From Cystobasidiopsis lactophilus (taxonomy: Eukaryota; Basidiomycota; Agaricostilbomycetes; Agaricostilbales; Chionosphaeraceae), in contig BCIO01000001.1 in assembly GCA_001599975.1 (NCBI GenBank), forward strand, positions 3,779,631 to 3,843,630: a DNA stretch of 64,000 nt, given 5' to 3'. Of this stretch, positions 22,481 through 33,540 are shown one piece after another (the stretch's first letter is position 1; every line of letters starts with the position of its first letter). Under the pieces are notes generated by a model. It did not search any database. It was not told the DNA's origin and worked only from the letters and a program-made list of their open reading frames with translations. A program made the position numbers and the translations under genes.

Positions 22481-23924
22481 ATGAAAGTGGTGGCTTTGTG
22501 CATGCTGGGCATGGCCACAGTGGCCCTCGCTGCCCCACCCCGCATTGTGAGCATGACCTGCCTTAGCCGCCTCGCATGAGATCAATTGTATTTTCAGGCC
22601 CTCCGTAAAGAGGATATGAAGAAGCGAAAGATACAGCGCCGCCAAGAAGTGATTGGCACTCAGGTCATCCAGCCCAATGTCATGATTGTCAGCATGTTCG
22701 GCCCCGAGCAAGGAGTATGGACCAGCCAGCTCAACTTTACGACGAACATAGTGAGTCGATGCATTGCTGAATCCTCCAAGAGCTGACCAAACTCATCAGA
22801 CTGTCCCCGGCTTGTCGCCGATGTTTCCGGAAGTGCACTGTCTGGAGGCCTTGAATATTTGCCAAATGACCACCGGCGAAGGCGAGATCAACGCAGCCTC
22901 TTCGACAATGGCGCTCGCCCTATCGCCCTTATTCAACTTGACTCAGACCTACTGGATCATCGGCGTGCGTCGGATAGATGTGAAATTGTACAAACTGACA
23001 AGAGCACACAGGGCATCGCGGGCGTGAACCCTCATCAAGGCACTCTGGGTACCGCGGCCTTTGCCAAGTACGCGGTGCAGGTCGGGTTGGAGTATCTCAT
23101 ATCGCCAACCGAGTTGAACTCGACCGAGGCGGCCGAAGGCGGTTTCTCAGGATTGGGCGATCTTGTGCCCGGCGTCTACCCGACCCATATCTACGGCACA
23201 GAATTCTTTGCGCTCAACCGCAACCTCCTCAGCCGTGCCATGACCTTTGTTTCGAATGTTACTTTGACCGACAATAACGCCTCTTCTACCTACCGTGCTC
23301 TGTTCGATTACGCCCCCGCCAACGAGGCGCCTAAAATCATTCTTGGCGATGTCGCCACCTCCGACTCCTACTGGGCAGGAGCTGTCAGTTGCGCTCTCTT
23401 CGCCTACTTGGGAGGGGACTGAATGCCAAAAAAACAGGAACTGGCGGAAGGCTTCGGCAACTATACCGAGGTGATCAGCAACGGCAGCGCTGTGTACACC
23501 ACGACTGCGCAAGAGGATAACGCCACTCTGGAAAGCCTGGTCCGGGCTACCGTCTTTGGCTACACCGACTTTAGTCGCGTCATTCTTTGCCGGACTGCCA
23601 GCGACATAGATCGCGCTCCTCCAGGTATGAGCGAATACGGAGCGTTTCACGCAGACCAGGTGGGCTTTTGTGACAAATTGTTCTTATTTGCAAGGTTGGT
23701 TGTTGATGCTGCTGGACGAACAGGGCGGCTTTGAGATAGCTCTCGACAACTTATATTTGGCCCTCTGGCCCATCGTTGATGCTATCGGCAACAATTGGAA
23801 CTCTTGGTCTTTGGGAGTAGCACCACCACTAACGGGTCAGGTGCGTTTGTTTCACGAGAGCTTTCCAAGGCCCGTTTTGATTCAAACGACGACCGGCAGT
23901 ACGGAGACATCTTGGGCACCTTGA
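22481..23924 (+). CDS. Purine nucleoside permease (NUP) family protein
   Basis: Multi-exon gene. Exon 1 encodes a signal peptide (MKVVALCMLGMATVALAAPP). Later exons carry the NUP family signature: QPNVMIVSMFGPEQGVW, TVPGLSPMFPEVHC, ICQMTTGEGEINAASSTMA, then GIAGVNPHQGTLGTAAFAKY and VQVGLEYLIS. Introns follow RI, TTNI and YWIIG, plus ones near 23385-23436 and 23659-23725. The family is named after Candida NUP, which supports purine nucleoside uptake; its fold is nucleoside-phosphorylase-like and there are no multi-pass TM helices, so the protein is probably cell-surface or secreted. The last exon boundary is uncertain; I used the stop at 23922-23924. Confidence 0.85.
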
Positions 23925-24301
23925 ATCCTGCGAACACTACGACCCCCAGCTCAGCCGCATAGGCACTATGCGCTACTTTTTAATGAGCAGCACTGAAATC
24001 ATAGATTTATGGATGTATGGAAGCGCGCCCACAATTCGCCACTTGCTATCTCCCCAGATTTTTGGCTGCTGTGCTTCTGGCCATCTCCCGCCATCGGAGG
24101 GTGCTGTCGCGCCTCGTTCGAGCGCTCTGGGATTGGTCAGACTCTCTCACTCGCGTTGGAGGCGGGTCGACGCACGCCCAGAACTTTGTTCGCACCAGAG
24201 CGGCCAAAACAGTGCTTCGGCAGCCCTTGCTCGATTTTGGAGTCAGGCCGCCCGCTCTTGCTCTCGTTCCACCACATTCTCTTTGAGCGAGCAAGCATAC
24301 A

Positions 24302-26112
24302 ATGACTCGCTATCCTGCCCACGCTGCCCAGCAAATGCCGGCTCCAGCTGGCTTGCCGCCTCAAGCTCCTCCAAATGATCTGACATCCTCGATGCCGCTT
24401 CCAGCTCAAGCTGACTTTCCTCCTGAAGCTCATCCAAACAATCCACCATCCTCGATGCCGCTGGCTGGCGCCCCGGGGCCCCATTTCCCAGAGTCGCACA
24501 AGGGAGCATTCTGCGTGGTGACGGGGACAGAGGTCAAGGCTATTGGGGAGTTTCTTCTCAACGATCCCATCCGTCTCGGCGCTGGCACAAACGGTCGAGT
24601 CTACAAAACGCAGAATCAACGCACCGGAGAGACGGCCGTCGTGAAAGTGATACCGAACCGCACTCTCAACCGCCCCATCAAACCAGGAGTTACTGAAGCA
24701 GAGGTGGCGGATCGCGCAAGTCTACTACCTTCTCATCACCGAGGGACCTTGTCTTACCAGACCAGAACGCAGAAATTGCGCTGGGCGAGGTTTTTTGCTC
24801 GCGAAGGGGCGATTTCTCGAGCCCTGCACCACCCAAACATCATTCACATCCTGGACGGCTTGGAGACTGAAGCGGCCACGTAAGTCTTGCGGCAGTCTGC
24901 TACCTACTTTTTGACTCAGAGCTCAACGTCTGTCGCCAGATATTTGGTCTGTGAGTTTGCGCCCAACGGCACTTTGTGGGACTACTACACCCGCCGAAAA
25001 TGGCAAGTTTCAGTCGACGACAGCATTGTCTTCTTCAGGCAAATGTCCGTTCGCCCCACTTACTTGATATTCTCCATCACTGAAGAACGGCCCCACAGTC
25101 TGGACGCGCTCTCGCACATGCACGGCCTGAACATCAGCCATCGCGACATCAAGCTGGACAACGTGCTGCTGGATGACGACAATGAAGTCAAGCTTGCCGA
25201 CTTTGGATGGAGCCAATTCTCAAACTCTGGTTTTTGTCTCGTATACCCGAACACCAATAGGTACGCCGCACCAGAGCTCAGAAACGTAGGTCATTGCACC
25301 CTTTGAGTTAGATTGTCAACTGAGCGATGCAAACACAGGGCGAAGCGCACGTCGACGTCTATGACGGGGCGGCCGCGGACATTTACGCTCTTGGAGTCTG
25401 CTTCTACGAGATGCTCTTAGGGCGCCCGCCTCGAAAGGAGGCGATCACCGAGGCCATCGAACGCGGACAACTTTTGTTTGAGCCCGATCATCCGGTCCCA
25501 GATTATCTTCAAGACCTGGTGACTGATATGGTCTACGTCAACTCGCAGAACCGCCCCACGGTCAGTATGGTCTTCCTTCTCTACGATGTCTCCAGTTTGA
25601 CGTTGGTTGTTCACAAAGATTGCTGAAATCAGGGCGAGGCTTGGCGGCGATCGGTCGACTCCGACTGCATTCCCATTGGGACCCAAACGCCCTCAGAAGG
25701 CCATCGACTCCTTGGAGTTGATCAGGCAGACGAAAGTGCTCCACGACATCAACCTGATCACCGACACTCCCTCGGACCAGATCCTGGCCTACCTCCAGGC
25801 TGACGGACCTGCCACGTATGTCGCTGATTTCACGCTCTGCTGGTAACTCATCTGAACTCGAGGTCATGTCCAGGGCTGTTGATCGGACTGTGCTCCCTGA
25901 CGCCCGCAAATTTCGCTACTGCACCGCCTACGCCAAAGCGCAAAAGACGTCGCTGTGGGCAAGCCTCTCTCTCTCAGCGCACGCCAGAACTGTCTTAACA
26001 TCAGCTTTGTGAACGCAGCCCCTGCCTCTACAAGGCTTTGTACAAACAATTGAAGCACTACTACGACGAGAAGAGGCCAAGCAGGCCCTTCACCAGCGTC
26101 GACTACAACTAG
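24302..26112 (+). CDS. Divergent Ser/Thr protein kinase with orphan C-terminal extension
   Basis: Starts MTRYPAHAAQQMPAP. A ~65-residue Pro-rich leader precedes a kinase domain: Gly loop GAGTNGRVYK, lysine in AVVKVIPN, YLVCEFAPNGTLWDYY hinge, catalytic SHRDIKLDNVLL, LADFGWSQFS, RYAAPELRN and DIYALGVCFYEMLLGRPP. All catalytic residues (K, HRD, DFG, APE) are present, so it should be active. Exon joins: 24879|24940, a GTCCGT...CACAG intron near 25042-25098, one before GEAHVDVYDG, one before IAEIRARLG, and two near the end. The C-terminal region (KFRYCTAYAKAQKTSLPCLY, then KQLKHYYDEKRP) matches no regulatory domain I know. It is near the Aurora/CAMK style in its DFGWS segment but cannot be placed in a named subfamily. 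Confidence 0.8.
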
Positions 26113-26758
26113 ACCCACGCACAAGAACGCACAAGATATCCAGCATCCAAGAGCTTCCAGCATCCAAGAGACGGAAATACGTCTTCCCTCAGCAACCAGC
26201 AAGAGACCGGGCATTGTACATTGTATCATGGGGAAGGCGCCCCCGAAGAAGGTCCTCGACTTGTATCTGTTTCGCCCACCACTGCTTCCGCAACTAGAAT
26301 AGCACCAGCAACGACTTGCAATCTCCCATCGTTTAGGCATCACCCATGAACCCTGTTCCCTTCATTCACTCGGCTGCTGAGTAGGGTCGACTGTGGCACC
26401 GATTATCCCTCTCATGAGCCAGAGGTCTCATAATGTGTAAGAAGGTACCTACGTTCTCTAGAATAGCGTCGTAGAAGGCCATGCATGACACCATATGACC
26501 TTGGCTTCGCGTCACTGCGCCTGTGAAGCCCACGACGGACCAAGTGAGCGCAAGTCTCAACAGTGGTCGGAGGACACTCACGTTCTCCAAGCCCGCATCA
26601 ATCGAAGGCCTGGAGTATTGACGTACGACCTAGGGCTCGGCCACTCGGCGAGGCCGATGGAGCCTGAGCTGTCGACATCGCCAGCCGGAAATCTTCCTCC
26701 ATCGGCGCAAATCCCGACGTTTGAGTGGAGCATCTCTTGAGACTTGAACGTCTTCGCA

Positions 26759-27263
26759 TCAGAGCCCCAAGAGCGCGTTCCCAGCCGAGACCGAGCGCTT
26801 GTTGGCATCCGCAGGTGCGCCGGCCGAATTGGACCTCTGCCTCCTCTCCGCCCTCGAAAGCTGGTGTGCCGCGCCCCCCGCTGCTCCTGCAGGCGCATCA
26901 TGGTGCAATTCAGACGTAGCTGAGGCCGGCAGAGGCTGGTGCAGAGCTTTGACTGCTTCTGAGAGTTTACCGAGCTGTCAAACAACATCTCTTGGTCAGC
27001 CACAGTCATGGCTTGAAGAAGAGGGAGATGAGGACCTTAGACATGATGCCCTCTGCTGCGAGCCGCCTAGCCTTGAACTCCTCCGCCATCGACTCGTACG
27101 AATCCGCGTCCACCTTATCCCCCTCCGAGGCGGCTGAGGAGGTGGAGGGCACGCGGTGGTGCGAGGCGCGCTGCTTGGTCGTCGAGACGTTCTCGAGCTG
27201 GGTGTGCTGGGCTGCTAGTTCCATCTGCAGCGTGCGGATCCTTTCCAGCGCCGAGTCGTCCAT
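26759..27263 (-). CDS. Small coiled-coil protein
   Basis: Two exons. Start MDDSALERIRTLQMELAAQH at 27263. A leucine heptad segment (~residues 4-22) is followed by a Ser-rich linker and a second helix (SYESMAEEFKARRLAAEGIM). A GTCCTC...GACAG intron at about 26970-27025 joins MSK to LGKLSEAVKALHQPLP. The gene ends SVSAGNALLGL at 26759, about 150 residues. Which complex it belongs to is unknown. Confidence 0.6.
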
Positions 27264-27574
27264 TTTAGGTGGAAGTGGTGGACGCGGATTGAGAAGCGCG
27301 AAACTCAGAGGGTTCGGTCTCGTGTGAAGGGCAAAAGCAAAGTGGTATGATCTTTGCAAATCCCTAGCGTGTGCGAGAAGGGAAACGAGAAACCGTCTGC
27401 CCGCCTCTTGGAGGAAGAATTACAAGGTGGTGCTCGCTGAGAGTCAGCGGCGAAAGTTTTGGGGGTCTGCTGGCGGCTGTGAGACGGGTCAGCTTTCGGC
27501 ATGAGACTTGTGGAGACTCATAGAGTATGCGACGATGCTCACCGGAAGCGAAAGCCAGACGGAAAGGCGCAACT

Positions 27575-28312
27575 CTATTCCGTGATGAGTTCGCTGACTC
27601 TGTGCGTTGTTCCAGCGAGAAATGAGCTCCTCGGGAGAACTCATTCAAGGTAAAGAAGCAAGAACGCACGTCCAATCCTCGTAGGAGCCATCGGGCAGGA
27701 AGCGGCGGATGATGAGCGGGATCTTCTTCTGGGCCAGCTCCTTCCTCGCAATCTCCAAGGGATCCGTGTCCGTCGAGTCTAGCGCTACCAACACCGGCGC
27801 GTTCATGCTGTTCAACCCACCACCAACACCAAGGCAGTCAGATTGGGCATCAGACTGGGGAGAAAGCGAGGGGGGACAAACCTGATCTGTAGCGCCCTCG
27901 TCCCCAAGATCCTCGCCCGCTCGTACTTTGTCATATAAGGCGTCGTCACCTTCTCCGCGTTCGGGGCGGCCGGTATCCCCCCTGGACCCGCTGCACCGGA
28001 ATGCACAATGCCATTCGCTGTCCCCGGCGCTCCCTCGAAATCTGGTTCTTCCCCTGCCCCTCCCTCGCCGCCGGTGCCGTTCACGTCCGCCTCGCCGCCG
28101 TTGACATCTTCTGCATCTAGGTAGTCGCCGAACGAGGGCTCATCCTGTTGGATCCAGGCCAACCAAATTCAGCATGAAGACTAGAAATTTGTGTGTGCAG
28201 CCGAAACCAACCATTTGGACATCATCGTCGAATCTGGCTCGAGTGTCAGCTTGTTTGGGACGCTTGGGAGGTGGTAAACGCACTGGTAGCCTCCGCCCTC
28301 ATCGTCCGACAT
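27575..28312 (-). CDS. RPO26: RNA polymerases I/II/III common subunit RPB6 (ABC23)
   Basis: Five exons: 28284-28312, 28212-28233, 27882-28144, 27670-27807, 27575-27599. They total 477 nt, 158 residues, the normal length. Acidic N-terminus ([20 protein letters not shown]), Gly/Asn-rich linker, then the conserved core [60 protein letters not shown] and [18 protein letters not shown]6 anchors the clamp in all three nuclear RNA polymerases. Exon 2 is only 22 nt. The gene is divergent from beta-tubulin with ~330 nt between starts. Confidence 0.95.
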
Positions 28313-28646
28313 CGTGGCTGCTCGACAAACAGCAGCACGCTCGGGAACAAAAATTGGGAACTGTGACACTTCCCAAGCCCGGGAACGCCGCGGGAACTTC
28401 TGGCCGCCTCAAGGGCGCTCACCTCCTTTCCCAGCGTCTGTTCGGTGCGCAAGCTCTTTGCCGGTCGGTTTCAGCTCCTGAAAGCTTGTTGCTGCCACTG
28501 ACGCTGGTTGGAACAGCGTGCCAAGAAGCAACCAGCGCTCTGCAAACCGTCTTTTCTTGAACGAAAGCCACCCTCTCCTCAACCCCTTTAGACTTTCCGC
28601 TCCTCCTCCCCTAGACACACGCCTCGATACTCCAGCAGCAACAACC

Positions 28647-30895
28647 ATGAGAGAGATCGTGCACTTGCAAACTGGCCAGGTGCGCCGTCCCCTCGCCCTC
28701 ATTCCCAGGCAAAGCACGAGCACTGACCCACGCGTCCTTTTCCGCTCGTCCACAGTGCGGCAACCAGATTGGTGCGTTGCTTTGACCCTAGCAGCCCTCA
28801 GAGGTGCACCAGGCAGCTGGCTGACGTACATTGCGTGCCGTAAACCAGGCGCCAAATTCTGGGAGGTGCGTGTTGTTATGTTCCCGCGCCCTTCAAGCCC
28901 TCCGAGGCTGATGCTGCCCGATTCTCGCACAGGTCATCTGCGACGAGCATGGCATTGACAACACCGGCGTGTAAGCTCTTGTCATTATATGGGGCGGCCC
29001 CCGGGCAAAAGTGGCGTTGTTCGGGGGAGGCTGCATAAAATTGCTGGGGTGCCCGCCCTTCGCTCGGATGCCTTGAGGCTGATCTCTTCGGTCGGTGCGT
29101 GTGCAGGTACAAGGGCAACAATGACCTTCAGCTAGAGCGGATCTCGGTGCGTTCTTGACCCTTACTTAGTGAGAACCTGCGGCCGGGGAGCTCAACCTTG
29201 GGTTTGGGGCGCCACAGGTCTACTACAACGAGGTGGCCGGCAAGAAGTACGTCCCGCGCGCCGTGCTCATCGACCTCGAGCCCGGCACCATGGACTCCAT
29301 CCGCTCCGGCCCCTGCGGCTCCCTCTTCCGCCCCGACAACTTTGTCTTTGGCCAGTCCGGCGCCGGCAACAACTGGGCTAAAGGACACTACACCGAGGTT
29401 CGTCCTTCGCCTCCTTACCTTAGTCAAGGGCAACCATTGACTCGAGCTGCGTCGAACACGAACAGGGAGCCGAGTTGGTGGACAGCGTGCTGGACGTGGT
29501 CCGCAAAGAGGCCGAGAACTGCGACTGCCTCCAGGGCTTCCAGATCACCCACTCCCTGGGCGGCGGCACCGGCGCGGGCATGGGCACGCTGCTCATCTCC
29601 AAGATCCGCGAGGAGTTCCCGGACAGGATGATGGCCACCTTCTCCGTCGTGCCTTCCCCCAAGGTTTGCCCCTGTTCTCTACCTTTTTGAACTTCTGTTG
29701 GGCTGTTCTGAGGATTCCTTGGGTTATAACAGGTCTCTGATACCGTTGTCGAGCCTTACAACGCCACCCTGTCCGTCCACCAGCTGGTCGAGAACTCTGA
29801 CGAGGTGCGTTGTCTTGCCTCCACCTGAAGACTCTTGCGGACTTTGCTGAGTCTCTTGCCCTTGAAACGATGCACAGACATTCTGCATTGATAACGAGGC
29901 CCTGTACGACATTTGCTTCAAGACGCTCAAGCTCCAGACCCCCACCTATGGCGACCTCAACCACCTCGTCTCCATCGTTATGTCCGGCATCACGACCTGC
30001 TTACGTGTGCGTGGTTGCCTCTTACCTTTTATCAACTTCCATACTCTGGTGTTGATTAATAGCGAATCTGCCCACAGTTCCCTGGCCAGCTCAACTCGGA
30101 CCTGCGCAAGTTGGCGGTCAACATGGTGCCCTTCCCCCGGCTGCACTTCTTCATGGTCGGCTTCGCCCCCTTGACCGCGCGCGGCTCCCAGTCCTACCGC
30201 GCCGTCTCCGTCGCCGAGCTGACGCAGCAAATGTTCGACGCCAAGAACATGATGGCCGCCTCGGACCCCCGCCACGGCCGCTACCTCACCGTCGCCGCCT
30301 ACTTCCGCGGCAAGGCCGTGTCCATGAAGGAGGTCGAGGACAACATGATGAACGTCCAGGCTAAGAACTCGTCCTACTTTGTCGGTGCGTCGTCGGCCCT
30401 TACTTTGAGCTCTAACCCCCGCTTGGAGCTAATGCAGCGTCCTATCCGCACAGAATGGATCCCCAACAACGTCCAGACCGCCCACTGCGACATCCCGCCC
30501 CGCGGCCTCAAGATGTCGGTCACTTTCATCGGAAACTCGTGCGTCCCTCTCTCCCCATTTAGCCCATGGGCTCTGTGCTGACAACGTGGGACGACACAGG
30601 ACGGCCATCCAAGAGCTCTTCAAGCGCGTGTCAGACCAGTTCACGGCCATGTTCCGCCGCAAGGCCTTCTTGCACTGGTACACCTCGGAGGGCATGGACG
30701 AGATGGAGTTCACCGAGGCCGAGTCCAACATGCAGGACCTGGTCGCCGAGTACCAGCAGTACCAAGACGCGTCGGGCGAGGACGAGGAGTACGAGGAGGA
30801 GGAGGCCCAGGAGGTTCGTCGCGGCTCACCTTTACCAGCTTTGGACTTTTGAAGCTGATGGTGTCCTTCTGTTCGAACAGTACGCAGAAGAGTAA
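28647..30895 (+). CDS. TUB2: Beta-tubulin
   Basis: Thirteen exons: 28647-28679, 28756-28771, 28849-28865, 28933-28970, 29107-29146, 29218-29397, 29466-29663, 29733-29804, 29878-30006, 30078-30384, 30454-30538, 30600-30813, 30881-30895. Total 1344 nt, 447 residues. Autoregulatory N-terminus MREI, GTP-binding GGGTGAGMG, and an acidic tail ending EEAQEYAEE. It polymerises with alpha-tubulin into microtubules. Exons 2 and 3 are 16 and 17 nt. His6, Phe167, Glu198 and Phe200 are all the wild-type residues associated with benzimidazole sensitivity in fungi. Confidence 0.98.
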
Positions 30896-31470
30896 AAGAA
30901 ACGCCCGAAACGCCCCTTCTTTGATCCAAAAGATAGATACGACCCCAACCTCTGGCCGGCCCACTCCAAAAATATACGCCTTCTCTACTCTTTCTACGCT
31001 ACTACGCCCCCCGCTCACCACCCCAAAAGTGCTGCTCGCCCTTCGAAGATTTCTCTATGTTTGTTTACGCCTTTCTTTTTTCACCGACTCCTGCCACGCC
31101 GCGCTCCCCTCAAAGGAGTGTTCTCTCTTATGGGCTCCTCTTGTTCTCCTCGTCAAATCTTGTCTTGGGCGTAATTTCCTCGTTTGTTTTGTCTCTCTCT
31201 CTCTCTAGGTGGGAAAAAGTAGGCTTGGGAAGACACCAAGTTAAGTCATTAGATGGGGAGCCGGGACTTGAGCTCAATGGATGAATACCCCCTCAAGGGA
31301 GCCTCTTAGTTCTTTTAATGCAAGACCTTTCTGGGTTACGGAAATTCTCATTGCGCTCTTGGTGGCTCTTTGAGGCCATGAGATTGCTTAAGGTGGTAAT
31401 ACAACGGGACATCTGAAAAGGGGAAAATCTTGACGGGTGGCAAAAAGCCAAAGGCCTTCAGCTCGACCCA
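30896..31470. other. Intergenic, 3' of beta-tubulin, with CT microsatellite
   Basis: Holds the tubulin 3' region and, at about 31190-31208, a short (CT)n run (TCTCTCTCTCTCTCTC) ending in AG. No gene seen. Confidence 0.6.
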
Positions 31471-32384
31471 TCAGCTACCATGCTTGGGATCACCAGAGCA
31501 TGCCAGAGCAGCAAGGTTCTTCTTAAAGTCGTCGTTGTTGCCGCCAACGAAGCCGACGAGAAGATTGTCTTGCTTCGTAGGGCTGTTGCTGCAGCCGACT
31601 TGGTCAGTCGTCAGCTTGTCGCTACATATTCACTCAGTCCCGGTTCGCCCCAAGATTTTGATTGCGGCTCACTGAAGAACGACCATTGGCATGATGGAAA
31701 AGCTAAAGCGGCAGAGCTGAGCTTTCATCAAACATAGTACGCGCCAGCGAACTCACAAGCCTCCCGCAGACATAGCGCCCCAGTCCTGGCTGGACAGGTC
31801 GGTAGCCTTGCGCTGGGACATGACCGCATCCCCATTCTTCGGGGCTTTGGGGTCGCCACTCAGAGTGATGTAGAACCCGGTGACCGAATTTCGATAGAGG
31901 GTCCTGTCGACGCCATTGTCACTGACAACCTCCTCTTAAGACCTTGATGCTCAGAAGGGGATTGATTTTAGGATAAGGAGCTTCAGACCAACCCTGCCAC
32001 TTGTGAACGCCAGGGGTATCGCTTCCCACGTCGGGATGGTTGACGACGACCCATCCTACGTCCCAGAGTCAAGAGAGGCACATAAATGCGAAAGACGGTC
32101 GTCCGTACCAAGCTGGGTATTGGCGCCACCGCTGAACGTCCTCATCAGTCAGTTCTTCGTGGCCAAAATGAGGTATCACAGACCCGTCGATAAGCATCAG
32201 CGCAGACGCAGCGTCATCGGTGACGAAGCTGTCGGCGAAGTACATGTATTTGGGAGAGGCTCGAGGAAAGACTGCAGGGTCGAGCAGCATTGAGAACAAT
32301 GACGCCACCACCAAGCAAAGACCCACCTGCGCCCAGCACAAGACCGGCGATGCTCAAGCCCAAGACAGCGATATTGCGGAGCAT
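31471..32384 (-). CDS. Small secreted protein, paralog A
   Basis: Starts MLRNIAVLGLSIAGLVLGA at 32384, a signal peptide or signal anchor. Exons then read AVFPRASPKYMYFADSF...LIDG, a 23 nt micro-exon (AVAPIPSL), GWVVVNHPDVGSDTPGVHKW, DNGVDRTLYRNSVTGFYITL...DAVMSQ, and a last exon GCSNSPTKQDNLLVGFVGG, then KNLAALACSG, ending DPKHGS at 31471. Intron positions match paralog B 2 kb away. The block YRNSVTGFYITLSGD is reminiscent of a ricin-B/beta-trefoil repeat (weak). Conserved cysteines near the C-terminus (GCS..., LACSG) suggest a disulfide. Function unknown; possibly an extracellular effector-like protein. Confidence 0.62.
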
Positions 32385-32612
32385 GATGTCTCAAAGTAGA
32401 CTGTATATATCGTTGTTCTGAAGGGAAGGGAGAATTGGCCCCAGACGCCCAGAGAAGAATACAGACGACGTGACCAGAAGGAAACTCGAAAACCCTCTCG
32501 TGTAAAACGGCCATTCGTCGTATCTGTGGAGACACAGGTTATCAAGGATGGGATGGGTGCAGCGAGTACATGTCAATTGGAATGGAGATGGTAAAAGACG
32601 TTCATCGTGTTC

Positions 32613-33368
32613 GGAAGTCAAGGACTCGCCAGCCTCGAGCAAAACCAAGCAGACAGAGCCAAGCAGACCAAGAAAGTCCATTTAGGGCAATCTTGTAGAA
32701 AGGGCCGAAGAAAGGTTGGAAAGTGGTGTTGATGGCGAGGTAAACAGAGAAGAACCAGGTCGCCTTGGACGTGTCGTGGAAGTCGTTCTGTTGACAAAAG
32801 CGTCAGTAAAGTGAATTAGGGAGCTGAGGAGACGCTCTCTTACAGTGATGACGGGCTAAAGATGCGACGCGAATGATCGTCAATGAAATGAAGCTTCTTG
32901 AGAAAAAAATATTATTGGCTCCTCACGATGGCAGGGGCGACGATAGAAATATCGAGGCAGTAGATGTAGACGGCGAGGAAGACGCCTGTTGTCAACACAT
33001 GAGAAGCGGTCGAGAGAACGTGTAACGCCGAAAATTGCTCACCCAGCATGATAAGAGCGAACCGGGCGCCCTTGGGCTTTTCGGCCAACGGAATGTGCTC
33101 AATGGACATGCGCGAAGGCCTGTGGGAGAGGTCGTCCTGTTGTTGCTTGGCTGCCGCCATTTCGGGCGATTCGGCGCCGACGAGAGTTGGCGTTGGGGAG
33201 GGCTTGGAAGACGCTTCTTGGTTGGGCAGAGCCAGGCCGTGACTTTCGGCGACCTCAGGCGCGAGAGGTGCGGACATGGGATTCAGGGAGCAAGCGGTGG
33301 GAGGAGAGCAAGAAGAAGAAGCTAGTGAGGACAGCTCCTCGGAGCATGTGCACGATGGCCGAGTCCGC
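32613..33368 (-). pseudogene. Truncated 5' copy of the DHA2 efflux-pump gene (segmental duplication)
   Basis: About 750 bp nearly identical to 42640-43393, in the same orientation, displaced by 10,025 bp. It carries 67 bp of upstream sequence, the start codon at 33277, the whole first exon (121 residues identical, MSAPLAPEVAESHGL), intron 1 and part of exon 2. The ~550 bp nearest the start look identical; the few differences lie toward the other end. They include a one-base loss that shifts the frame at KIAPKWT and a small 14 nt-scale tandem duplication (AGCCAAGCAGAC). The rest of the transporter is missing, so no working pump can be made. It lies between the two secreted-protein paralogs. 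Confidence 0.9.
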
Positions 33369-33540
33369 TCGTCCAACGAGCGCTGACACGGGACACGAGG
33401 GCGCAGAAACCGACAGTTAAAATATAGCAAGGACAATTCAATAAAGAGAGCGGAACGAGGGCAATAAGGTACAGCAACAGGAAGAATGCAGCACTCAGAG
33501 CAAAGCCTCGCCAGCGAGACAAAGCAGGACATCGGCTCGG

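Noticed and set aside
31190-31208. CT run ending in AG as a possible intron acceptor for a gene downstream of tubulin
   Set aside because: No coding exon follows it on the + strand; simple microsatellite.
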